DNA of 64,000 nt from CAZAMP01 sp964486455 (GTDB lineage Bacteria; Eisenbacteria; RBG-16-71-46; CAZAMP01), in the NCBI GenBank assembly GCA_964486455.1, contig CAZAMP010000024.1:1-64000 (forward strand). The letters run 5' to 3'. Within the stretch, counting starts at the first letter, position 1. The number at the start of each line of letters is the position of its first letter. The notes under the pieces were generated by a model. The model did not search any database. It saw nothing but the letters and a program-made list of their open reading frames with translations, and was not told the origin of the DNA. The position numbers and the translations under genes were made by a program. Positions 1 through 10,779 of this stretch are shown here, piece by piece.

Positions 1-40
1 AGATCGTCACTAAACTCGAAGGGGAGGTGTCTCAGAATCG

Positions 41-3000
41 TTGACACGTTCCGATTGGGCGGGCGCGTTCGATCAGGCCGTCGCCGACTCCACGCCCTTC
101 GGGGGAGCAACTCCCACCGAGTTCCCGAGCCTTGATGGCCCGCCTGTCGACTACGTGATCATCACGTCGGAGGAGCTGGAGGACTCGTTCCAGGAACTTG
201 CAGACTGGAAGACGGAGAAGGGTGTCCCCGCGGTCATTCGTACGGTCGAGTGGATCGGTGAGAACTTTGCGGGAAGCGACATTCAGGAAAAGATTCGTAC
301 GTTCATAATCGACGCCTACGAACTATGGGGAACAGACTGGGTTTTGCTGGGAGGAGACACAGAGGTAATTCCGCCGAGGTACTTTTGGGAGAGCGACGGT
401 GAGTCCAACGCACCGCGGGACGTCTACTATGGCGGTCTCGATGGCACGTGGAACAAGGAGAGGGACTACCGCATTGGCTACGATCGAATAGGCCACGACG
501 ACATAGACGTTGCAGACCCATACTGGGATGTCTGGCTTGGCCGGTTGCCGGTTCGTACAACGGATGAGGTCGAGGACGTCGCTGCCAAGCTCTTCAGCTA
601 TGTCCGCAAACCCGGAGTGACGGGCATCAATCCCAGGTTAGGTTTCTACACAAGCTTCCTGGCCTTCACTGGGATGACGATGAACTCGTCGTGGCCTCCA
701 GGGGACGAAACCCAGTACATGAGGAACCAGCTCTGGAAGGCCTATCACATCGGCCGTTACGTTGCCGCCCCAAACGGATTCGATACGCTCCTCTTCTTGG
801 AAGACGTGTGGGATGCTGCGATCTGCAGCACCTGCTTTGGCGCGACCCGTGACACAATGCTGGAGGTGCACGAGGATTGGGCAACGGAGTGGAACATCAA
901 TGCGCTAGAGGACAGCCTCGAGGCCGGGTATGGACTTGTCTATCATCATGAGCACTCAAGCTCCTATATGGAAGGTGGAGCCAGCGCCTGTGGCTCCAGC
1001 GCAGGAGGGTGTGTTGGTGATGAAGACTGTGACAGCGCCGAGTGCAGAAGGAAGCTGAAGGAGGTAAATCAGGCGAATCAGTCCTTCGGTCTGACGCGCG
1101 GTGATATCGACGCCCTGAGCACGCCGAAGGGTAGCTACTCCGTCATGTACTCAGGAGGCTGCAAGGTAAACGCATATGACTTCGACAGTGTGTCCGAGCA
1201 CTGGATACGAGACCCTGACGGCGGGGCGGTCGCTTACGTGGGGGGTACGCGGAAGAAGTACTCCGAAGACGTGGCCTCCGAGATCACGTTCTTCGAGGTT
1301 CTCCTCGACGACGACGTTCAACACATCGGACAGACTCTGGCCTTCACTGTGGCCGAAGGACCGACGGGCGGAGGTCCTAGCCTGTCTCTCGCGCTGAGAC
1401 GGGCCCTTCTGGGCGATCCTGAGATGCCGGTCTGGACCGCTGAGCCGTCCACGTTCGACACGCTCGACATTGATCCCTCGTCAATCACGACGCTTGGCCC
1501 CCAGACCATCGCCCTTGTCGTCGAGTCGGATGGCAGCGCGGTCAAGAACGCCCTCGTTTGCCTCAAGCAGTCCGATGACTGCTATGCGACAGGGTCTACC
1601 GATTCCAACGGTGAAATCACCTTCTACGACCTCGACGTACGCAGTCAAGCGAACGTCATCGTGACCGTGACCAAAGAGAACTTCATCCCGGAAAGAGAAA
1701 CGCTGACGGTGACGGGCACACAGTCGGCCTTCGTGAACTATGCGGGCCACGAAGCAACGGAAACGGCCGGCAACAGGAATGACAGGCTGGAAGCCGGGGA
1801 CGATTTCGATCTCACCGTCGAGGTGCAAAACTCGGGCGACACGGACATCGAAGACACCGTCAAGACTGAACTCTTTGTGAGCCAGCCCGTTTCACTCCGG
1901 CTCCTCGACAATGGTGTGACCTATCCGCTTGCGATCGGATCCTCGAACGCGGAGTTCGTGTCGTCCCGAGACAGCGTGCTCTGGTTTCCCGCCAATGATG
2001 TCGGGATCCGAGCCGAAGGCAAACCCGTCGGCGTGGGCTCCTCGGCCGGCACCTATCTCTGGAAGGAGCCGAGTGACTCGCTGAGATGGTCGCTGGTGGT
2101 GACCGGTAGCACCAGTCCGCTCCCTGGGGGAAACGGCGGTCCCGCTCCTACACCGATTGGGCTCGCGATCGAGGGCCGCTTCAGAACGCCTGAGGAGTAC
2201 CCCGGGTTTCGGAGCGTGACTCTCACGGGCGTTGATACGACGAAGTCGGATGTCGTCACCCTGGTGTCTGATCACGAGATCTACTTCAAGCTCTACGACG
2301 ACTCGGACATCTTCTGGTCGGACTACGGCGACACTATTCAGTTCATTGCGGACGAGGCCGCCTGGATCACAATTGAAGAGGGGGAAAGCGAAATCGAGAG
2401 CCTCGACGCGGGCGGAACCGACGACCAGGAGTTCGAGATATCTGTTTCACCGAACATCCCAGATGAGCACGAGGTTGTCTTCACCATCATCTCCACGGTT
2501 GATTCGGACTCGGTGGGGGTGGCCGACTTCTTGATCGACTTCGCGGCGCCCGTACTGGAGCTCAGCCAGAAGTCGACAAGAGAGTTTCTCTGCATGTCCC
2601 CACCCAACCACGATTGCTACTACCTGGATGTGGAGATTCAGAACGTCGGAGGGGGTGATGCAGATACCGTCGGTCTGAAATTCTCAGGCGATGAGCCGGA
2701 GGGGCTGGTCCCGAGTGTGGACTCAGTGACGTATGCTGACCTTGCGTCTGGGGAAAGAGCCGTCATCACGGGGCTCAAGTTCAGCATTCCAGACACCGAG
2801 GACGTCGAAGACGTCGTAATAGATCTCACCGCAAGCGTGGTGTTCGACCGTGGAGAAGAGGGGGACGTTCTTACATATGACTATCCAAACCTCGATTTCG
2901 ATCTCCCCGATGGTCAGATAGACGGTCTTCAGCTCCACGCGACGAGCGCGAAGTCGGTAACCGTCTGGTGGGACACGCTCGCCACGACGGATCTCGAGGG

Positions 3001-4924
3001 GTACTACGTCTTCAGACGAGACACCACGGGACAGGCCTACAACCGGCTCAATGATGAGCCAATCATCAATGCCTCGCTCTACGAAGACACGGGACTTACC
3101 CCCGCCAAGGAATACTGGTACAAGGTCGCTGCTATCGATACGAGCTGGAACGTCTTCGCCGAATCGGACACGGCGAGCCGCTACACATGGCCGCCGATCG
3201 AAGACGGCTGGCCCAAACATCTCCCCCTTGGGTCAGAAGCGTCTCCCCTCGTCGTTGACGCGGACAACGATGGCACGATGGAAGTCTTCGTCGCCACAGA
3301 TAAGATCTATGCCTGGAGTGCGGATGGGGACCCCTATGAGAGCACCGATGGGGTCTTCTTCGACAGTCTTGTTACCAGTCCCGCAAGCCAGGCTGACTCA
3401 CTCTTTCAGGCGTCGTTGGCTGCCGCTGATATCGACCGGGATGACAACGGAAAACTCGAAATCATAGCGGCCGCCTCACACAACCTCTACGTGCTCGAGC
3501 ATGATGGCACAAAGAAATTCCACAAATACGCGGCGAGTAAGTTCGCTGCCCCGGTTATCGCCAATCTGGATGCAACTGCCGATACCTTCCCGGAGATCGT
3601 GACTGGCTCGAGCGGCAACTGGATCTATGCCTGGGATCACGATGGGTCGACATACTTGCCCAACATGACCAACGGCAAGTTCGCCAACGTCGGGACGTCC
3701 GGCAATAGCGGGTCTGTTGCCGTGACAAACCTGGACAGCGATGACACGCTTGAAGTGATCCATTCACCGGGCTCGGGAGGCGTCATCAAGGCCTACAAAG
3801 CGATCTACAGCAGCTTGAGCGGCGAGGCCAAGTACCACTGGGGATACGACACCGGCATGGTCACTCGCATTTGGAAGTGCGCGCTCGGCGACGTAGACGG
3901 CGACGGTGAGGAAGAACTCGTGTTTGCGCAAGGTGGCGATGCAAACCACGTAGACAGAACTCAGATTGTCGTGCTCGAAGCAGCCGGCGATACGTTGGCA
4001 ACCTATTTGCTCTATCATTATCCTGACATGTACATCAAACTCGGTAAGGGCGAGAAGGGGCCACCCATGGCTTTGGCGGATCTGGACGGCGATGATGACG
4101 TTGAGTTGATCATCCCGACGATGAACCGTTCGGCCCCCGGAGATTCGGGCAAGGCCAAGGGAACGATTCTCGTCCTTGATGTTGATGTCACTGCGAATCC
4201 AGACGCGCTGGTGATGACGAAGTGCTACTACTATGCGTACAGCCCATTGGTCACTGACGACAATGCTGATGTGTACGCTGGCGTAGTCGTCGCCGACGTC
4301 GATAGCGACGATGAGCTGGAGATAGCGGTCAGCACCAGCGACTTCGGCGTACACTTCCTCGAATGGGACGATGAAGATTCCACCTGTGTGGAAGACGAGC
4401 GCGCACCGTGGCTCTACCACACAGGAGAGGTGTTCGCGACCCCGGTCATCGGGAACTTCGACTCAGACAACCACTTCGAGCTTCTTGTCCAGGACATGGG
4501 CGGCGGCGTCTTCATGTACGACCTGGGTGGTACCTATTCGACCGACAAGTTGGAATGGGCGCGCTACGGCAATGATCCGCAGAACTCGGGGAGGTATGGC
4601 AGCGGGGCCTACAAGCGCGAATCCCAAGACGAATCACTGGACGGCGCCACGACACGGCTTGCCCAGAACTATCCCAACCCCTTCAATCCTCTGACGCGGA
4701 TCGCGTATGACGTAGGCAAGGCTGGACACGTTCGTCTTCGGGTCTTCGATGTCGTTGGACGAAAGGTCGCCACCCTTATCGACGTAAAGCACAGACCTGG
4801 CTCACACCACGTCATGTGGGACGGCCGAAACGACAGCGGGCGTGAATTGGCTTCAGGCGTGTATTTCTACCAAATCGAAGTAGGAGGTGTACGCGAGAGC
4901 CGAAAGCTTCTGATTCTGAGGTAG
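41..4924 (+). CDS. gingipain-like C25 cysteine peptidase with FG-GAP repeats and sorting domain; 5' end probably frameshifted
   Basis: Large secreted peptidase of family C25 (clan CD). The catalytic domain spans about residues 30-480: a YHHEHSS block (His 302-305) and a YSGGCKVNAYD block (Cys374), followed by GGAVAYVGGTR, match the gingipain His/Cys dyad layout. A Cys-rich insert (four Cys, about 317-334) follows the His. Then come Ig-like and regulatory-like domains, an Fn3 domain (about 960-1050), FG-GAP/VCBS propeller-like repeats rich in DxDxDG (about 1056-1515) and an FCB-type sorting domain (QNYPNPFNP at about 1545, WDGRNDSG, ASGVYFYQI). The only in-frame start is TTG at 41, after a stop at 11-13, with GGGGAGG 11 bases upstream, and it gives no signal peptide. 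The reading frame open from base 3 to 41 looks like the missing continuation, so a frameshift or sequencing error is likely. Family sure; start unsure. Confidence 0.85.
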   Translation: MTRSDWAGAFDQAVADSTPFGGATPTEFPSLDGPPVDYVIITSEELEDSFQELADWKTEKGVPAVIRTVEWIGENFAGSDIQEKIRTFIIDAYELWGTDWVLLGGDTEVIPPRYFWESDGESNAPRDVYYGGLDGTWNKERDYRIGYDRIGHDDIDVADPYWDVWLGRLPVRTTDEVEDVAAKLFSYVRKPGVTGINPRLGFYTSFLAFTGMTMNSSWPPGDETQYMRNQLWKAYHIGRYVAAPNGFDTLLFLEDVWDAAICSTCFGATRDTMLEVHEDWATEWNINALEDSLEAGYGLVYHHEHSSSYMEGGASACGSSAGGCVGDEDCDSAECRRKLKEVNQANQSFGLTRGDIDALSTPKGSYSVMYSGGCKVNAYDFDSVSEHWIRDPDGGAVAYVGGTRKKYSEDVASEITFFEVLLDDDVQHIGQTLAFTVAEGPTGGGPSLSLALRRALLGDPEMPVWTAEPSTFDTLDIDPSSITTLGPQTIALVVESDGSAVKNALVCLKQSDDCYATGSTDSNGEITFYDLDVRSQANVIVTVTKENFIPERETLTVTGTQSAFVNYAGHEATETAGNRNDRLEAGDDFDLTVEVQNSGDTDIEDTVKTELFVSQPVSLRLLDNGVTYPLAIGSSNAEFVSSRDSVLWFPANDVGIRAEGKPVGVGSSAGTYLWKEPSDSLRWSLVVTGSTSPLPGGNGGPAPTPIGLAIEGRFRTPEEYPGFRSVTLTGVDTTKSDVVTLVSDHEIYFKLYDDSDIFWSDYGDTIQFIADEAAWITIEEGESEIESLDAGGTDDQEFEISVSPNIPDEHEVVFTIISTVDSDSVGVADFLIDFAAPVLELSQKSTREFLCMSPPNHDCYYLDVEIQNVGGGDADTVGLKFSGDEPEGLVPSVDSVTYADLASGERAVITGLKFSIPDTEDVEDVVIDLTASVVFDRGEEGDVLTYDYPNLDFDLPDGQIDGLQLHATSAKSVTVWWDTLATTDLEGYYVFRRDTTGQAYNRLNDEPIINASLYEDTGLTPAKEYWYKVAAIDTSWNVFAESDTASRYTWPPIEDGWPKHLPLGSEASPLVVDADNDGTMEVFVATDKIYAWSADGDPYESTDGVFFDSLVTSPASQADSLFQASLAAADIDRDDNGKLEIIAAASHNLYVLEHDGTKKFHKYAASKFAAPVIANLDATADTFPEIVTGSSGNWIYAWDHDGSTYLPNMTNGKFANVGTSGNSGSVAVTNLDSDDTLEVIHSPGSGGVIKAYKAIYSSLSGEAKYHWGYDTGMVTRIWKCALGDVDGDGEEELVFAQGGDANHVDRTQIVVLEAAGDTLATYLLYHYPDMYIKLGKGEKGPPMALADLDGDDDVELIIPTMNRSAPGDSGKAKGTILVLDVDVTANPDALVMTKCYYYAYSPLVTDDNADVYAGVVVADVDSDDELEIAVSTSDFGVHFLEWDDEDSTCVEDERAPWLYHTGEVFATPVIGNFDSDNHFELLVQDMGGGVFMYDLGGTYSTDKLEWARYGNDPQNSGRYGSGAYKRESQDESLDGATTRLAQNYPNPFNPLTRIAYDVGKAGHVRLRVFDVVGRKVATLIDVKHRPGSHHVMWDGRNDSGRELASGVYFYQIEVGGVRESRKLLILR

Positions 4925-5169
4925 CTTCGAACTGCGCTCAGACGGTGTCGATCCCGAGGGGCGATCAGACACGAACCATGATCTCACAGATCGGTCATGT
5001 CTGCTAGCGCGCCCGGGAACAGATGAAAGACTGACCTTGTCATACTTATCTTCTCCTATGCAAATCGATGAGACGCCCACACATCCCGGATGATATCGTA
5101 GGGGAGTTGGCGATCGGTGATTAGCCGATGAAGATCAGTGTTTCCCAGCGTCTCCCGATGTGATCCGAC

Positions 5170-6788
5170 ATGCAAACGACATGGCTATACATTCTCCTCG
5201 TCGCGGTTCTCGTCCTCGCGACGGCATTCGCCGTCCTGAGTCTCCGCGGCGGCTCGCGGCTGCAGCGCCGTCTCTTCATTCTCTTCTTCCTGCTCTCGTT
5301 TCTCCCGGCCGCCACCATCCTCCTCGTGAACTGGCGGACGATCCAACGCCATCTCGGGATTCTGGAGAGCCCCGGACTTCTCACCTCCCTCGAAAGCTCG
5401 CTCGATCTCGCGCGAGAGACGCTTCAACGCGAGCGCGATGCAACGCGCGCCGCGGCAATGGAGATCGGAACGGCCGTCGAGTCGGCGCTCCGGTCCGATG
5501 ATCTCGGGCTGCCATCTCCGCCGCACGGCACGTCATATCGTTTCATCGACGGCGAACGTGATACAACGCTCTCCTCCGGTGGGGGATCGTCCGTCCTTCC
5601 AGCGCCGGCCGCGATCGATGCGTCGGCGTGGGAGCTGCCCGCGCGGATGAGCGTCGGCGATAGAGAAGCACTCGTGACCGTGCTCTCCCTGTCGCGGTCG
5701 GGGAGTGAGGCATACTTGGTCTTCGCGCGGGATCTCGACGAGGAACAAGTCGGCAGAATCGACACGATCGTCCAGGGCAGCAGTCGCGCGCGACAGCTCC
5801 GTCTCTACTACGGATCACTCCTTCGGGGTGACACGCTTCTCACCCTGGCGATCCTCGGCGTCGTTCTGCTCGCCGCGTCACTCTATCTCTCGCGACGCCT
5901 GGCGGCGCGGATCGGCGGGCCGCTCAAGGAGCTGGTCGACGGAACGGAGATCATCGCCGCGGGCAACCTGGACCATCGGGTCCGCGTACGGGCTTTGGAC
6001 GAGCTGAATGATCTCGTCGAGGCGTTCAACGAGATGACGAGCGACCTCAAGCGAACTAAGGAGGAGCGGGCACGCGCCGAGCGGATCGCCGCGTGGGAAG
6101 GGATCGCCCGCCGTCTCGCGCACGAGATCAAGAACCCGCTCACACCGATCGGTCTATCCATGCATCGCATCCGGAACAAGGTCGACGACCCAATGGTTCT
6201 CGATTGCGTGAACACGGTGCTGGAGGAAACGGACAACCTCGAGCGGCTCGCGAACGAGTTCGCCCAGTACGCGCGTCTTCCGGCACCGGCCATCGAACGC
6301 GTGGATCTCGTCAAGCTACTACGTGGCGTGACCAAGCTCTACGCCTCACGAGGGGAGATCGCCGTCGAGTGGGACGGCTGGCCGAACGAGGTCTGGATCG
6401 ACGCGGATGCGGGACTGCTGCGTCAGGCGTTCTCGAACCTGGTCAAGAACGCCGTGGAAGCGATGGGAGGACGGGGCGGATTGACACTCACCCATCGGGA
6501 TGAGAACGGGATCATTGCTGTCCGTGTCGAGGATACGGGCCCCGGGCTCTCGACCGGTGAAGACGTCTTCGCGCCCAACTTCACCACCAAGGAATCGGGG
6601 ACCGGCTTGGGACTCGCGATCGCGCGAAAGATCATCGAAGATCACGGCGGAAGTATCACAGCCGTCGGTTCGGCCGTGGGCGCGGCGGAGGCGACGGTTG
6701 GAACCGGCGCCGTTTTTCGGATCGAGCTGCCGCGGCACGCCGACGAGCAGGCGGGCCATCACGCCCGACCGGATGAGGAGCCCACGCG

Positions 6789-6792
<4 letters not shown>
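5170..6792 (+). CDS. ntrY: NtrY-like membrane sensor histidine kinase
   Basis: Inner-membrane sensor kinase of 540 residues. Two hydrophobic segments lie near the N terminus (about 5-25 and 35-58), then an extracytoplasmic region and a third membrane segment (about 217-240). A HAMP linker follows (GPLKELVDGTEIIAAGNLDH), then an H-box ARRLAHEIKNPLTP with phospho-acceptor His318. The LAHEIKNPLTP form is typical of NtrY. The ATPase domain shows an N-box (FSNLVKNAVEAM), G1 (VEDTGPGL) and G2 (GTGLGLAIARKIIEDHGG). The stop overlaps the start of the next gene by four bases (ATGA), so kinase and regulator are translationally coupled. In NtrYX systems the kinase phosphorylates a sigma-54 activator in response to nitrogen, redox or envelope cues; the signal here is unknown. 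No strong ribosome site precedes the ATG. Confidence 0.9.
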
Positions 6793-8147
<1,355 letters not shown>

Positions 8148-8187
8148 TTCGAGCCTCACCGCCGAACGCGGCGCATTGCCAATATCT

Positions 8188-8214
8188 GTTGTTGAATAGA
8201 CAACGCATTGTTGT
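8188..8214. promoter_or_regulatory. overlapping dyads, candidate enhancer (UAS) for the sigma-54 activator
   Basis: GTTGT-N7-ACAAC lies at 8188-8204, and its right half also forms ACAAC-N5-GTTGT with 8210-8214. A matching TTGT-N7-ACAA dyad occurs at 8288-8302. The site is about 140-165 bases upstream of the sigma-54 promoter at 8342, a usual distance for an enhancer. Binding by the neighbouring NtrX-like protein is inference. Confidence 0.5.
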
Positions 8215-8286
8215 CGATCGCACACACATCGGCCGTCACCCTCGATCCGCAGCTCCGAACCGGCTCAGAAGTTGAACTCATAACAC

Positions 8287-8303
8287 ATTGTGCGAAAAAC
8301 AAT
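8287..8303. promoter_or_regulatory. second copy of the TTGT-N7-ACAA dyad, candidate enhancer
   Basis: ATTGT-N7-ACAAT is a perfect 5-base-arm dyad with the same spacing as the element at 8188-8204. It lies about 40 bases upstream of the -24 element. Two copies with identical half-sites and spacing in one 280-base gap suggest an activator operator rather than chance. Confidence 0.5.
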
Positions 8304-8341
8304 TACGCGAGGGAGGGCGTCCCCCGGTCGGCCGCGCCCGG

Positions 8342-8358
8342 TCGGCACGGCGCTTGCC
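8342..8358 (+). promoter_or_regulatory. sigma-54 (-24/-12) promoter
   Basis: GGCAC at 8344-8348, a five-base spacer and TTGC at 8354-8357 match the core consensus GGCAC-N5-TTGC exactly, with GG and GC ten bases apart. Transcription should start near 8369, about 58 bases before the ATG at 8427. The gene just upstream encodes a sigma-54 activator. Confidence 0.75.
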
Positions 8359-8426
8359 ATAGATGAGAATCGAGCAGGCGCGGCACGCGCCCGACGACGA
8401 CCTCTCATCAGATGGAGAGTGACACA

Positions 8427-10037
8427 ATGAGTGCCCAGGCCCTATCCCGCCGACGGACCCCACTGGTCACCGTGTTGCTCGCGTTGACGGTGATGTTCAC
8501 CGTCGCCGCCTGGTCCCCTCCCCCGGCCGCGGGGGCGCCGCCTGAGCCGCTCGTCTTGAGTGACGAAAGTCGAACGGATGCGAGGCCGGCTTGCGGCGAT
8601 CACTTCACGTTCGGCAAGGCGACGTGGAAGAAGTCATGGCGGGGCCATCGCCCGCGCCGCGACGGCGACCGGGTCGAGTTTCGCTACCGGGACCGCGGCT
8701 ATGAAAGCGTCAAGATCGCGGGGAGCTTCAACGGCTGGTCGCCCGAGACGATGAAGCTGGATGAAGCTAACGATCTCTGGACCGTCCGGATCGATCTCGA
8801 CACCGGCGTCTATCGCTATCACTTCGTCGTCCGGGACTCATCCGAAAAGTGGTTCGCGATCGACCCCGGCAATCCCGAGACGATCCGCGACAAGAAACAC
8901 GGTTGGGTCTCGCTGATCGTCATTGACGACGGGGACATCGTCCGGCCGCGGCATCGCCGCGCGCGCATTGTCGACGACGAGTTCGACCGCGAGCACGAAC
9001 GCGGCCTTCCCGAGGGCGCGACCTATCAGCGGGTCGACGGCCTCTTCATTTCTGCTCTTCCGAGACATGTCGGCAAGGAGCCGTTCGAGCCGTCCGTGCA
9101 GGGTATGATCGGCTACGGCTTCAAGAGCGAACGCTGGGGCGCGTCGCTGACGGTCCTTCAACCGCTCGTTCCCTCCAACCGATTGTTGCTTCGGGCGTCG
9201 GCTCACTCGAAGACCGACTTCACGGATCAGACGGGCATCGACACCGACGAGAACACGATCGCCGCGATCTTCTTCAAGGATGACTATCGCGACTACTACC
9301 GGCGCGAGGGCGCGTCGTTCAGCGCGGTTCTCAACGGAGCCGACTGGTTGCGTCTGGAAGGCGGCATCCGCACGGACGACTTCGAATCGATGCGGCCCCG
9401 GACCGACTGGTCGTTCGGCGGCGGGAGCTTCCCGCTCAACCCCGCCATCGACGAGGGGACGATGCGGAGCGTGTTCGGTGAGGTCGGGCTCGGAACGCGA
9501 TGGAACCGCGTCGACGTGAGCTACGAGCGATCCGCGGACGATCTTCTCGGTGGGGAGTTCGAGTTCGAGCGGATCACCGCCCAGTCGCGGTCCCGACTCC
9601 GCATCAATCGCGACCAGCGCCTTGACTTCCGCGTTCGCCTGGGCACCAATCTATCCGGTAGCCTGCCCGTGCAGAAGCGCTACGTGGCGGGAGGCCTCGG
9701 GACCGTCCGCGGCTACGACTATCGGTCATTGCTGGTGACGCACCCCGATGCGGAGGGGGGAGAGGACGCGCCCGTACCCTTTGGCGGCGAGAGGATCCTT
9801 CTCGCGAACGCCGAGTACACGTTTGGAATCTATGACGACTTCGGTCTGATCCTCTTCTACGATGCGGGTATGGTCTGGGAGAACCGCAACGCGGATATGG
9901 ACGTCGATGAGTTGAAGAGCAGCGCCGGCGTGGGCCTCAAGCTCGACGACGAAGGGCTGCGTGTCAATATCATCCGACCTATGGATCGAGGTGATCGAGA
10001 CATCCTCGTTCAGCTCCGCATCGAACGGATGTTCTGA
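8427..10037 (+). CDS. Omp85-type outer-membrane barrel with N-terminal CBM48/AMPK-like glycan-binding domain
   Basis: Signal-peptide protein of 536 residues (hydrophobic core VTVLLALTVMFTVAAW, cleavage near AAGA). Residues about 75-170 form a CBM48/AMPK-beta-like E-set domain: VKIAGSFNGWSPETMKL, LWTVRIDLDTGVYRYHFVV, then FAIDPGNP. The rest is a beta-barrel of the bacterial surface antigen/Omp85 type, with the hallmark GGLGTVRGYDYRS and a final strand ending in an aromatic residue (RIERMF). No POTRA repeats are seen; the E-set domain occupies that periplasmic place. ATG 8427 is preferred over 8412 because GGAG lies nine bases upstream of it. The gene follows ntrYX behind its own sigma-54 promoter, and a DUF4390 gene starts four bases after its stop. 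Substrate and role are unknown; a secretion or membrane-insertion role is inferred. Confidence 0.75.
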   Translation: MSAQALSRRRTPLVTVLLALTVMFTVAAWSPPPAAGAPPEPLVLSDESRTDARPACGDHFTFGKATWKKSWRGHRPRRDGDRVEFRYRDRGYESVKIAGSFNGWSPETMKLDEANDLWTVRIDLDTGVYRYHFVVRDSSEKWFAIDPGNPETIRDKKHGWVSLIVIDDGDIVRPRHRRARIVDDEFDREHERGLPEGATYQRVDGLFISALPRHVGKEPFEPSVQGMIGYGFKSERWGASLTVLQPLVPSNRLLLRASAHSKTDFTDQTGIDTDENTIAAIFFKDDYRDYYRREGASFSAVLNGADWLRLEGGIRTDDFESMRPRTDWSFGGGSFPLNPAIDEGTMRSVFGEVGLGTRWNRVDVSYERSADDLLGGEFEFERITAQSRSRLRINRDQRLDFRVRLGTNLSGSLPVQKRYVAGGLGTVRGYDYRSLLVTHPDAEGGEDAPVPFGGERILLANAEYTFGIYDDFGLILFYDAGMVWENRNADMDVDELKSSAGVGLKLDDEGLRVNIIRPMDRGDRDILVQLRIERMF

Positions 10038-10041
10038 TCGC

Positions 10042-10710
10042 ATGACTATCGTCCGTCGGCGGGTTCAAAATGGATGTCGAGCCGGCCTCGCCGTGCTCGC
10101 GCTCTGCGCCCTCTTCGAGGACGCGCGCGGTGCCGATGCGCCCGAAATCGCGATCGGTCCGCCCACCCGGGTCGACGACGCGATTCATGTCGACTACTCG
10201 CTCGACGGGCTCTTCGACGACGAAATCGTCACCGCGATCGAATCGGGACTCCCCGCCACCCTCGCCGTCTCGTGGCGGCTCTATCGTTACCGGTCCATTC
10301 TGTGGGACGTCCTGGTGGATCAAGACGCCACCCACCACCGCATCCTCTATGACGTGCTCGATGAGCAGTTTTCCCTGTTCGATGAATCCGGCCGACGAAC
10401 CGCCTCCTGCCGAACCCTGGACGACGTATCGCGATTGATCTGCATCTCACGCACGATTGTCGTCCCGGGCGCGGATCGACTGAAGGAACGCCATCGCTAC
10501 AGCATCGTGATCGATGCCAACCTGGAGCCGCTCGATCTGGAGGACATCCGCAACCTCGAAGGATGGCTGAGCGGAGGGGACGACGAGGAGAGCGGTGAGG
10601 GGGCCTTGTCGGCGCTCTCGGATCACACGATGCAGCTTCTCAAGGATCTCGTCGGACTCGGCGGTCGCTCCGTTCGGGGGCGGACGCAACGCTTCCACGG
10701 ATGGCGTTGA
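10042..10710 (+). CDS. DUF4390 family protein
   Basis: A 222-residue secreted or periplasmic protein with a short N-terminal hydrophobic stretch (GLAVLALCALFEDARGA). The body (VDYSLDGLFDDEIVTAIESG, LPATLAVSWRLYRYRSILWD, LKERHRYSIVIDANLEPLD) matches DUF4390, a family often encoded beside NtrY/NtrX. The ATG at 10042 comes four bases after the upstream barrel gene stops, so it is probably co-transcribed from the sigma-54 promoter. Biochemical role is unknown. Family assignment is by eye but fits both sequence and context. Confidence 0.75.
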   Translation: MTIVRRRVQNGCRAGLAVLALCALFEDARGADAPEIAIGPPTRVDDAIHVDYSLDGLFDDEIVTAIESGLPATLAVSWRLYRYRSILWDVLVDQDATHHRILYDVLDEQFSLFDESGRRTASCRTLDDVSRLICISRTIVVPGADRLKERHRYSIVIDANLEPLDLEDIRNLEGWLSGGDDEESGEGALSALSDHTMQLLKDLVGLGGRSVRGRTQRFHGWR

Positions 10711-10779
10711 TTCCCACCGGCATTTGCCTGCTGATTGCCACCAGTAGCTGATGTAGAGTTTGCGACAGCGAGGGCTCCT

